DNA of 6,573 nucleotides. Origin: an uncultured Eubacteriaceae bacterium (GTDB lineage: Bacteria > Bacillota > Clostridia > Eubacteriales > Eubacteriaceae). The DNA lies in contig CANRHG010000106.1 in NCBI GenBank assembly GCA_947630385.1, positions 1 through 6,573 on the forward strand, written 5' to 3'. The notes under the pieces are model-generated. The model did not search any database. It saw nothing but the letters and a program-made list of their open reading frames with translations, and had not been told where the DNA came from. Shown here piece after piece: positions 1 to 5,488 of this stretch (positions within the stretch are counted from its first letter, which is position 1; every line of letters starts with the position of its first letter). Position numbers and translations under genes: made by a program.

Positions 1-697
1 CGGCGACGGCCGTATCGCCGAGCATCGTCTCGGGCCTAGTAGTGGCGACCGTTAAAAAGTCGTCGGAGCCTTCGATCGGATATTTTATGTACCACAGATG
101 TCCCTGCATCGGCTCGTACTCAACTTCCGCGTCCGATAAAGCCGTTTCGCAGCTCGGGCACCAGTTGATGATCCTGGAACCTTTATAGATCAGGCCATCG
201 TCGTAAAGTTTGATAAAATTTTCCTTGACCGCGTCCGAACAACCTTCATCCATTGTAAAGCGTTCGCGTTCCCAATCGCAACTCGTTCCCAACTTTTTGA
301 GCTGGCTGCGGATCCGGTCTTTATACGTATTCGCCCAGTCCCAGGCCCGGTTTAAAAACTCTTCCCTACCCAGATCTTCTTTGGTCTTGTTTTCGGTTTC
401 TTTGAGATTTTCGATAACTTTGACTTCCGTCGCAATCGAAGCGTGGTCCATTCCCGGTACCCAAAGCGTGGCATCCCCGAGCATGCGGTGGTAACGGACA
501 AGGACGTCCTGTAACGTCTCATCAAAAGCATGGCCCATGTGGAGCTGTCCCGTTACGTTCGGAGGTGGCATTATGATCGTATAACTCTTGTCGCTGTTTG
601 ATATTTCAGGTTTAAAGTAGCCGTTTTCTTCCCAAAAGCTGTAGATCTTATCTTCAACTTTTTTCGGCTCGTAAACCTTGCTCATTTCTCGTTTCAA
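1..697 (-). CDS. valS: Valyl-tRNA synthetase, N-terminal part (cut by window edge)
   Basis: This cytoplasmic class I aminoacyl-tRNA synthetase charges tRNA-Val with valine using ATP. Only the N-terminal quarter or so is here; the frame is open to base 1. Counting from the ATG at 685, the sequence shows PPPNVTGQLHMGHA at about residues 40-53, containing the HIGH-class ATP motif as HMGH (49-52). It then shows PGMDHASIATE, the INWCPSCETALSD segment and TTRPETMLGDTAVA (about 215-228), the threonine-rich start of the CP1 editing domain. Together these are diagnostic of ValS rather than IleS or LeuS. The start is uncertain: AGAAAGG at 705-711 sits 7 nt before a TTG at 697-695 but 19 nt before the ATG at 685-683, and an in-frame TAG lies at 713-711. 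I therefore prefer the TTG, which adds four residues (MKRE). The gene has its own promoter, just after the terminator of the reductase gene. No T-box consensus is visible in the short leader. Confidence 0.96.
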   Translation of the reverse strand, partial: MKREMSKVYEPKKVEDKIYSFWEENGYFKPEISNSDKSYTIIMPPPNVTGQLHMGHAFDETLQDVLVRYHRMLGDATLWVPGMDHASIATEVKVIENLKETENKTKEDLGREEFLNRAWDWANTYKDRIRSQLKKLGTSCDWERERFTMDEGCSDAVKENFIKLYDDGLIYKGSRIINWCPSCETALSDAEVEYEPMQGHLWYIKYPIEGSDDFLTVATTRPETMLGDTAVA

Positions 698-704
698 TGT
701 TTGG

Positions 705-711
705 CCTTTCT
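705..711 (-). promoter_or_regulatory. Ribosome binding site of valS, favouring a TTG start
   Basis: The minus strand reads AGAAAGG, complementary to the 3' end of 16S rRNA, and ends 7 nt before TTG (697-695). The next in-frame ATG (685-683) is 19 nt away, outside the usual range, and has no better site of its own. This is why the longer start was chosen; it remains an inference. Confidence 0.5.
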
Positions 712-755
712 AGCACGCTGGTATTTATAAAAGTTAAATTAGTATCAAATATAGT

Positions 756-772
756 ACGCTTACTTTAAGCGT
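756..772 (-). other. Hairpin in the valS leader
   Basis: The minus strand reads ACGCTT-AAAGT-AAGCGT, a perfect 6-bp stem with a 5-nt loop. TAG/CTA can extend it on the outside with one bulged base. It lies just after the expected transcription start of valS. No U-tract follows, so it is not a terminator. It may stabilise the 5' end of the message or be a protein site; no known riboswitch class was recognised. Confidence 0.4.
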
Positions 773-785
773 CTAACGATTATTT

Positions 786-814
786 ATTATATGTAACAAA
801 AAAATTCTTTTCAA
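786..814 (-). promoter_or_regulatory. Sigma-A-type promoter of valS
   Basis: On the minus strand the -35 box TTGAAA (814-809) and the perfect -10 box TATAAT (791-786) are separated by exactly 17 bp. Transcription should begin near 779, giving a leader of about 80 nt. The -35 box begins only 4 nt after the U-tract of the preceding terminator, so valS is probably transcribed independently of the reductase gene. Confidence 0.8.
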
Positions 815-817
815 TCT

Positions 818-849
818 AAAAAAGCACCCAGAGTTTTTCTGAGTGCTTT
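818..849 (-). terminator. Rho-independent terminator of the aldo/keto reductase gene
   Basis: On the minus strand the arms AAAGCACTCAG (849-839) and CTGGGTGCTTT (831-821) form an 11-bp stem with one G-T wobble around a 7-nt loop, and run into a U-tract ending at 818. It starts 15 nt after the stop codon of the reductase. It separates that gene from valS. Confidence 0.9.
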
Positions 850-864
850 AAACTTAGTTTGATA

Positions 865-2013
865 TCAAAAACTGTTTTTAATCAGCCAATCTTCCGCTTT
901 TTTTACCTCTTCGGTCGCGTCCGTCCCGTCTTTTAAGATGACTTTTTCTTCCGGTAATTCCCCAAAGATATCGAGGTGGGCTTTTTCCGCTACCGCATTT
1001 TTGAAGTAGTTGTTATCGTCCGAAAAACCGGGATCGGACTGGAGCTGACAGATATTATAGGCTTCAAGTATCGCCGTAACCGGAACGCCGTGGAGCGTAA
1101 CGCCTTCGTACTTACTGAGATTCGATCCAAACGGTCCGGCGTCTTTATAAATTTTTACGATCTCGGATAATTTTTTCTTTTCCTCATCCGTCAGCGTCGG
1201 CATTTCTTTAAAGATCTTGATGTTTTCTTCCATCTGCTCAGGCTCACTCATTCCGGAAAGAACCGTTATCACACCGTCGAGATCCCCGACAAAACGGAGG
1301 GCCCACGAAGCCGGCGAAAGCTCGCTATCCATTTCTTTAAGCGCTTTTTCTACTTTTTCTGGTACCAGCGACAAGCCACCGCCCTTAACGGGTTCCATGA
1401 TGACCACTTTTTTCCCGTGTTTTCGGATCACGTCGTAAGCTTCCTTGGCCCGTACCAGTTCGCTTTCCCAATCGATGTAATTGATAGGAATCTGGACAAA
1501 TTCAATCTCCGGGTGTTCGCTTAAGATCCGGTCGAGAAGTTCAGGAGAGGAATGAAACGAGATCCCCAGATGACGGATCTTTCCGTCTTCTTTCCACTTT
1601 TTCGCGTGGTCAAACAGATTCGTCTCTCCCACTATGCCACCTTTACCGTCGATGCCGTCGTAATAAACGGTTTGAAAATTATGTAGAAGATAATAATCGA
1701 TGTATTCCACACCGAGGCGTTCGAGCTGTTCATTAAAGATCGGTTCGATCTCTTCTTCGCTGCTAAAAGCAAACGTCGGGAACTTGGTAGCTACGGTATA
1801 ACTATCATGGGGATGGCGCTCGACCAAAGCTTTACGTACGGCTTCTTCGCTTTTTCCTTCGTGATAGACGTAACTCGTGTCAAAATAGGTAAAGCCCGCG
1901 TCGAGAAAGTCGTCGACCATCTTGTTTAGTTTTTCATAATCAAAATCTGTAGGGTTTTTATCTATAACCGGCAGACGCATCATACCAAAACCCAAAGGTG
2001 CCTTAAAAGCCAT
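865..2013 (-). CDS. Aldo/keto reductase of the Fe-S-associated family, lacking the Fe-S cysteines
   Basis: A cytoplasmic NAD(P)H-dependent oxidoreductase, 382 residues, with the (beta/alpha)8 aldo/keto reductase fold; the substrate cannot be read from sequence. The family's catalytic tetrad is visible: Asp45 and Tyr50 in FDTSYVYH, Lys77 in ATKFP and His111 in LLHNF. Cofactor-side motifs are IMEPVKGGG (about 205-213) and VLSGMSEPEQMEENI (about 251-265). The length and the C-terminal extension match the COG1453 type, whose members normally carry a CxxCxYC...C [4Fe-4S] motif before a GVxIPxxLExYN-like segment. Here that place reads SNLSKYE (297-303) followed by GVPVTAILEAYN, and the only cysteine is Cys322. 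The cluster has therefore been lost while the fold around it remains. The ATG at 2013 has GAGGAGG 6 nt upstream. The gene stands alone between a MerR-like promoter and its own terminator, which suggests induction by a reactive aldehyde or electrophile; that role is inference. Confidence 0.92.
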   Translation of the reverse strand: MAFKAPLGFGMMRLPVIDKNPTDFDYEKLNKMVDDFLDAGFTYFDTSYVYHEGKSEEAVRKALVERHPHDSYTVATKFPTFAFSSEEEIEPIFNEQLERLGVEYIDYYLLHNFQTVYYDGIDGKGGIVGETNLFDHAKKWKEDGKIRHLGISFHSSPELLDRILSEHPEIEFVQIPINYIDWESELVRAKEAYDVIRKHGKKVVIMEPVKGGGLSLVPEKVEKALKEMDSELSPASWALRFVGDLDGVITVLSGMSEPEQMEENIKIFKEMPTLTDEEKKKLSEIVKIYKDAGPFGSNLSKYEGVTLHGVPVTAILEAYNICQLQSDPGFSDDNNYFKNAVAEKAHLDIFGELPEEKVILKDGTDATEEVKKAEDWLIKNSF

Positions 2014-2019
2014 TTTTTT

Positions 2020-2026
2020 CCTCCTC
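2020..2026 (-). promoter_or_regulatory. Strong ribosome binding site of the reductase gene
   Basis: The minus strand reads GAGGAGG, 6 nt before the ATG at 2013-2011, a near-perfect Shine-Dalgarno match at good spacing. It fixes the start codon. Confidence 0.92.
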
Positions 2027-2036
2027 GTTTTTTTTG

Positions 2037-2067
2037 ATTCTATACCTTCAAGTTCACTTTAAGTCAA
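2037..2067 (-). promoter_or_regulatory. Promoter with 19-bp spacer and internal dyad, MerR-family type
   Basis: On the minus strand the -35 box TTGACT (2067-2062) is followed by a 19-bp spacer (2061-2043) and the -10 box TAGAAT (2042-2037). The dyad CTTAAAGT-GA-ACTTGAAG (2063-2046) fills the gap between the boxes, with 7 of 8 positions symmetric. An overlong 19-bp spacer carrying the operator is the hallmark of MerR-family promoters, and CTTAAAG-type half-sites are known for AdhR-like aldehyde-responsive members. An alternative reading, TTGACT-17-TATAGA, is also possible and would be an ordinary promoter. The expected transcript start is only about 20 nt before the start codon. No MerR gene is in the window. 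Confidence 0.65.
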
Positions 2068-2077
2068 GTATGAGAGG

Positions 2078-2103
2078 AAAAGAAAAACCACGGTTTCCCG
2101 TGG
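2078..2103 (-). terminator. Rho-independent terminator of the C1 peptidase gene
   Basis: The minus strand reads CCACGG-GAAA-CCGTGG, a 6-bp GC-rich stem closed by a GNRA tetraloop (2103-2088), followed by TTTTTCTTTT. It lies about 175 nt after the stop codon of the peptidase. The 24-nt core at 2083-2106 is identical to 5462-5485, behind the other ChW gene. Confidence 0.88.
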
Positions 2104-2277
2104 CTTAAGATTGTTAAAAAAATGATTTTTGAGCAAGCTTTTCAATAGTCTAGGCTTTTGGAAATTTGTTTCCTAGAGCCTATTTCGTTTTAATCTTCCA
2201 TTCCCGCTTGGGAAAATTTTTTATAATTTTTACTGGAAGTGATGATCAACTATTACTACAAAAGGCCACAATACATT
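2104..2277 (-). other. Long 3' untranslated region of the peptidase gene, with hairpins
   Basis: No credible gene is seen in this AT-rich 174-nt stretch between the peptidase stop codon and its terminator. It holds an interrupted hairpin at 2151-2182: outer arms TAGGCT/AGCCTA and an inner 5-bp stem GGAAA/TTTCC around a 4-nt loop, separated by a 3x3 internal loop. A second short stem, TTCCC-GCTT-GGGAA, lies at 2201-2214. Neither is followed by a U-tract in the minus-strand sense. Their role is unknown; mRNA stability is one possibility. Confidence 0.5.
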
Positions 2278-5130
2278 CTATTGTCCAGTTGGAACGTTAA
2301 ATTCTAAAGGTATCAGGGTGACCTGAATGGCCTGAATGGGATTGCCGGATCCAGGTGTTCCGGCTTCCTGGCCCTGGTCTACCCAACTCGTCCATCCCGT
2401 ATCCTTTAGATAAACACGGTACTGGAACGTAAAGAGTTTGTCTAAATCAGGAATCGTGCTGTTTAGGAAGAGTTTAATGGATTCTAGAGCCCGGTCCTGA
2501 CCCATGGTTCCTACGTAGCAGCCATCACCAACTTCAGGCAGCCAACCAAGTCCTTTGGCGTAGGCCTGACTGTTTATCTCGATTCCGAGCATACCAGAAG
2601 AAATACGGAAGCCTTCCAAATGGGTTGAATCAGGGTCGCCGATGTTCCCACTCGTGGCGCCGTTCCAGACGGTAGGCTTTACAAAGCCGGTATTTTGGCA
2701 GTAGGCGATGTAAGCGACGCTCGCGTCATACGAGGTCCCAGGCGTGACCCACTGGCACTGCCCTATTTCGATTAGATTTCCGTTTGAATCATAGTCCGTA
2801 GAGGCGTAAACGTTGATCTTGATATCACTAGCGTCGATAAAATAATTGTTGATCGCCGTATCATTGACCGGGATCCCTTCGTAGATCCAATCGCTCGTGC
2901 CCGCGATATTTTCCATGACTTTCGCGTTGATATCCGACTGGTTTTTTTCCGACCACATGAACAAGCTGACACGTTCTGGCGAAATCGTAGAATAATCCGC
3001 CAGAGCTGAGTTAGCCCTGAGATTACGAAGGACAACCGAGAGCCTATCTGGTGTATTTTGCATGATCTCTATGCCATCGCAGCGCAGTTCATCGTTTGTG
3101 ACCGTAACGGTCGAAGTCGCGACGAGATCGTTTCCGGTCGTAACCGTGACTGTGGCGACACCTTCGTTTAAAGCGGTAACCGTTACGGATTCACCGGAGC
3201 CGGTAATTGAGACGATATTTGAAGGAGAAACCGACCAGTTAAGTTTGGTCGTGCTGTTTCCGGGTTCTAAGACGGCGGCCAGTATAAAAGAATTTCTTGC
3301 GCCTTCGAGGGTACTCAAGACGGTCGCAGGAGTCGTCACCGCAATACTGGATGGATTGATGACGTCGTCCCCGATACCATAAGTGGTAAAGGCTTTGATC
3401 ATCACGTTTCCTGGATAAGCAGTGTTCGGAATCATCGAACCGTCTTGACCCTCAACCTCAATCTGGCAAGTAAGTTTGTCGGTGATCTCAGGACTCGTTA
3501 TATCCATCCAGGCGGGTGGGGTCACGCCTATTGTACCGTTTAGGCCGTAGACATAACTTTGGCCGGGTTTTGAGGTAACGACATTTTCCTGAAAGCTAAA
3601 ACCAATAGTATTACCTTCTTGATTTACCATATCTGTGATCACTGGTTCTTCCAGTCCGTATTCGATGGCTAGACCCGGAAGCGAGGGGATAACAGGTCCA
3701 AGATCATCGTCGTTTCCTTCAAAACGGGCATTGTAGTAGGTGAGTTCCTCGACGACAGCGTACTTAGTTCCAGCTACAAGAGGTATCGCTTCTGGGAGTT
3801 CTAAGGTGTAAAAACCCGAATGTTCGAAGTTTTCCGTGACCGTCGCGACGAGCTGCCCATCTTCAGGTGTTGTGAAATTATCGTTTAATAGATAAACATT
3901 AGCCGTTACTTTTGCCGTACCGTATATAAACGGAAGAGCGGAAACAGCCCTTAACGTTTCATCGTTGTTGCTTGTAAAGACGTTGGCCATCTTTATAGTG
4001 CCTTCTGGCAGAGAGGCCAAATTGTACGTTTCGGTCACCTTCTGGATCGGACTCCGGTCGTATTCGCCTTTGATATTATGAAAGTCGTATTGGTTATTTT
4101 TGTCGTAGCTAAAACCGTTTTGTTCGGTCTCGATGTTAAACCCTTTGACGTCTTGGATCGATTGGTCGTAGTAGGAGAGATAGAAGTAGCCATTGTCGTT
4201 GCGGTGGACACCCCATGAGTTTTTGATGATCCAAGCGCCGTCACCGGGAGGGGTTATATTAAAATTACTGGCTGGATAGTTATCATCCCAACCGACTATA
4301 GTAACATCGTGATTCCCTTTAGTGGGAACGTCGATGTATTGAGCGTTCGTTGTCCCGTTGAAATATTCATTTGCTTCTAAAAAGCCATGATAGCCCAACA
4401 CGAGCGCACCGTACTTAAGCATCAGTTCTTTTGTCTGAGTAGTGAAGTCAGCTGACGACAATTCTCCCCACCAGGGACCATAGATGAGTTCGGAATCTTG
4501 GAGATGATAGGCGTCGTCGTAAATGTCGTCGTAAGGAAGGGACCAATCACCGTAGGGATTGGCAAGCGTACCATTAACAGGGTCCCAACCATACTCACCG
4601 TCACTGTTTAAGAAAGGTACTTCAGCTTCGGTACTGGCACCGTTCCAGGTACACATTTGGGATAAGGCCATAAATTTCGATCCACCTAATGAGTAATAAG
4701 CCGCGCTGGGACCGTATAACCAAGTTACATTGAAATTAGAGATATCGAGGCCTTCATACTCGTCTGAAGTTATGTCCTTAGAGCCTTGAAGATGATAGGT
4801 ATACCAGGCCAAAGCTTTCTCGGATAGATTGACGGTGGGACTTCCTCCCTTTAAGATCGAGTTCGACTCCGCCGCCGAAATAGCTGCGTGCGCCCAACAC
4901 GTACCAAATACGCCTTGCTGCTTGACCGGCGTGATATAGTCGGCGCCATTTAAATCCCTTAAATCGTACTTCGCCGGAAGCGACGTTTCGGGATCTGCCG
5001 GATCCTCATCTGCTGCTACGTCCTGGTCCGTTTCCGGTAGGACAGCCACGTCGTCCTGGGCAAAAGTGAGCGGTGTAAACAGACACAAAAAAAGACATAA
5101 TAAAACCGTGACTCGGGAAAAAATTTTCAT
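2278..5130 (-). CDS. Secreted C1-family (papain-like) cysteine peptidase with lectin-like, Big_2 and ChW domains
   Basis: A 950-residue secreted protein, probably a surface-attached peptidase. From the ATG: a signal peptide at 1-24 (Lys2/Arg6, hydrophobic core, likely cleavage after TFA) and an acidic linker of about 30 residues. The C1 domain is at about 54-322, with oxyanion Gln72, catalytic Cys78 in FGTCWAH, His274 in GNHDVTIVGW and Asn304 in IIKNSWG. The rest is a lectin-like domain (about 345-582, ending NVMIKAFT), one Big_2 Ig-like domain (594-679), an unassigned domain (683-797) and three divergent ChW repeats (805-942). All catalytic residues are intact, so it should be active. No I29 inhibitor propeptide fits before the C1 domain. 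The ATG at 5130 is preferred over an in-frame GTG at 5163 because AAAGGA lies 8 nt before it and the signal peptide starts there. The neighbour upstream shares the ChW/Big_2 modules and the terminator core. The domain names are from memory of the families, and the substrate is unknown. Confidence 0.93.
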   Translation of the reverse strand: MKIFSRVTVLLCLFLCLFTPLTFAQDDVAVLPETDQDVAADEDPADPETSLPAKYDLRDLNGADYITPVKQQGVFGTCWAHAAISAAESNSILKGGSPTVNLSEKALAWYTYHLQGSKDITSDEYEGLDISNFNVTWLYGPSAAYYSLGGSKFMALSQMCTWNGASTEAEVPFLNSDGEYGWDPVNGTLANPYGDWSLPYDDIYDDAYHLQDSELIYGPWWGELSSADFTTQTKELMLKYGALVLGYHGFLEANEYFNGTTNAQYIDVPTKGNHDVTIVGWDDNYPASNFNITPPGDGAWIIKNSWGVHRNDNGYFYLSYYDQSIQDVKGFNIETEQNGFSYDKNNQYDFHNIKGEYDRSPIQKVTETYNLASLPEGTIKMANVFTSNNDETLRAVSALPFIYGTAKVTANVYLLNDNFTTPEDGQLVATVTENFEHSGFYTLELPEAIPLVAGTKYAVVEELTYYNARFEGNDDDLGPVIPSLPGLAIEYGLEEPVITDMVNQEGNTIGFSFQENVVTSKPGQSYVYGLNGTIGVTPPAWMDITSPEITDKLTCQIEVEGQDGSMIPNTAYPGNVMIKAFTTYGIGDDVINPSSIAVTTPATVLSTLEGARNSFILAAVLEPGNSTTKLNWSVSPSNIVSITGSGESVTVTALNEGVATVTVTTGNDLVATSTVTVTNDELRCDGIEIMQNTPDRLSVVLRNLRANSALADYSTISPERVSLFMWSEKNQSDINAKVMENIAGTSDWIYEGIPVNDTAINNYFIDASDIKINVYASTDYDSNGNLIEIGQCQWVTPGTSYDASVAYIAYCQNTGFVKPTVWNGATSGNIGDPDSTHLEGFRISSGMLGIEINSQAYAKGLGWLPEVGDGCYVGTMGQDRALESIKLFLNSTIPDLDKLFTFQYRVYLKDTGWTSWVDQGQEAGTPGSGNPIQAIQVTLIPLEFNVPTGQ
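2305..2718 (-). repeat. Three divergent ChW repeats at the C-terminus of the peptidase
   Basis: ChW units occur at about residues 805-845, 849-890 and 900-942. The third is nearly canonical (YRVYLKDTGWTSWV, then GQEAGT and IQAIQVTL). The second keeps GLGW and ALESIKLFL. The first has GF instead of GW in YCQNTGFVKP and ends LEGFRIS. ChW repeats are thought to mediate attachment to the cell surface or to other proteins, so this array probably holds the enzyme outside the cell. Confidence 0.82.
2740..3084 (-). other. Unassigned beta-rich domain of the peptidase, bracketed by cysteines
   Basis: Residues about 683-797 lie between the Big_2 domain and the ChW array. The pattern SLFMWSEKNQSDI, then DWIYEGIPV and INVYASTDYDSNG, loosely recalls GBS_Bsp-like repeats (a short beta domain of Gram-positive surface proteins), but I am not sure. 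Cys684 (ELRCDG) and Cys792 (GQCQW) flank it and could form a disulfide. Confidence 0.35.
3094..3351 (-). repeat. Big_2 Ig-like domain of the peptidase
   Basis: Residues 594-679 show the Big_2 pattern: a strand with LEPGNST, LNWSVSPSNIVSI, then VTALNEGVATVTVTT and a final STVTVT strand. It is a single copy, acting as a spacer between the lectin-like domain and the C-terminal modules. Confidence 0.8.
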
Positions 5131-5138
5131 CAAATATT

Positions 5139-5144
5139 TCCTTT
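5139..5144 (-). promoter_or_regulatory. Ribosome binding site deciding the peptidase start
   Basis: The minus strand reads AAAGGA, 8 nt before the ATG at 5130-5128. The upstream in-frame GTG (5163-5161) has no such site and would put charged residues in front of the signal peptide. Confidence 0.75.
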
Positions 5145-5202
5145 TTTGTATTTTTAAGTACACAAACCTTAAAAATACTTAAAAAAATTTATTACCACGT
5201 TT

Positions 5203-5232
5203 ATCTTAACAATTGAATATTGTTTGGTTCAA
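5203..5232 (-). promoter_or_regulatory. Possible promoter of the peptidase gene
   Basis: On the minus strand TTGAAC (5232-5227), an 18-bp spacer and TAAGAT (5208-5203) preceded by TG make an extended -10 promoter. It gives a leader of about 65 nt. Alternatives are TTGACC (5245-5240) with a weak AATATT, and a perfect TATAAT at 5282-5277 with only a poor -35. The choice is uncertain. Confidence 0.4.
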
Positions 5233-5273
5233 TTCGTCCGGTCAATTCATGTAGTATTTAACTGTTAATTGAC
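5211..5273. promoter_or_regulatory. Cluster of AATTGA dyads, possible operator
   Basis: The plus strand has AATTGAA (5211-5217) facing TTCAATT (5228-5234), and GTCAATT (5241-5247) facing AATTGAC (5267-5273). These are two perfect 7-bp inverted repeats. The palindrome TTAACTGTTAA (5258-5268) lies within the second pair. The cluster overlaps the likely promoter, so a regulator site is plausible, but chance in AT-rich DNA cannot be excluded. Confidence 0.3.
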
Positions 5274-5454
5274 ATAATTATAGAGGATCTTACCCGACTT
5301 TTTTAAAACGTATTTGTTAAGCTTAAGATTTCGACTACGGTTTTTAAGCGTATTTTGCAGTTTGTCTAAAATCAGTTTTCTAAAGAGAAAAAGCCGGAAC
5401 TTAAACGGTTACATCGCCGTTAAAAATCAACTCTCCAAGGCTAGTGTATACATG

Positions 5455-5482
5455 AGAAAGAAAAAACCACGGTTTCCCGTGG
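5455..5482 (-). terminator. Rho-independent terminator of the Big_2/ChW gene
   Basis: The minus strand reads CCACGG-GAAA-CCGTGG (5482-5467) followed by TTTTTTCTTTC. It begins 6 nt after the stop codon TAA (5491-5489). It shares a 24-nt core with the terminator of the peptidase gene. Confidence 0.92.
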
Positions 5483-5488
5483 CTTGAT

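Larger units (their letters stand above)
5131..5454 (-). other. AT-rich intergenic region upstream of the peptidase gene
   Basis: This stretch has no credible gene on either strand. Besides possible promoters it holds a cluster of AATTGA motifs (5211-5273), the palindrome TTAAGCTTAA (5317-5326), a short hairpin AACGG/CCGTT (5404-5421) and an imperfect direct repeat (5299-5315 and 5341-5357). I looked for cyclic-di-GMP and other common riboswitch motifs, which often sit before clostridial surface-protein genes, and recognised none. Confidence 0.55.

Noticed and set aside
210..494. Plus-strand reading frame of 94 codons
   Set aside because: It lies opposite valS, whose motifs prove the minus strand, and has no family resemblance or ribosome binding site.
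2201..2230. Plus-strand terminator TTCCC-GCTT-GGGAA followed by a T-rich stretch
   Set aside because: No plus-strand gene lies upstream and the stem is only 5 bp; the T-run is part of general AT-richness.
3062..3382. Plus-strand reading frame of 106 codons
   Set aside because: It is antisense to the Big_2 domain of the peptidase, and its Val/Thr-rich repeats mirror that domain's codons.
5068..5130. Lipoprotein signal in the peptidase because of the cysteines at residues 12 and 16
   Set aside because: The cysteines lie inside the hydrophobic core, not in an L-[AS]-[GA]-C lipobox; the sequence fits an ordinary signal peptide cut after TFA.
5131..5163. GTG at 5163 as start of the peptidase, 11 codons longer
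   Set aside because: It has no ribosome binding site, and the signal peptide and AAAGGA site point to the ATG at 5130.
5131..5460. Cyclic-di-GMP riboswitch before the surface peptidase gene
   Set aside because: I found no GCAAAGCC-type core, GNRA loop/receptor pair or class II pseudoknot pattern on either strand, and no intrinsic terminator in the leader.
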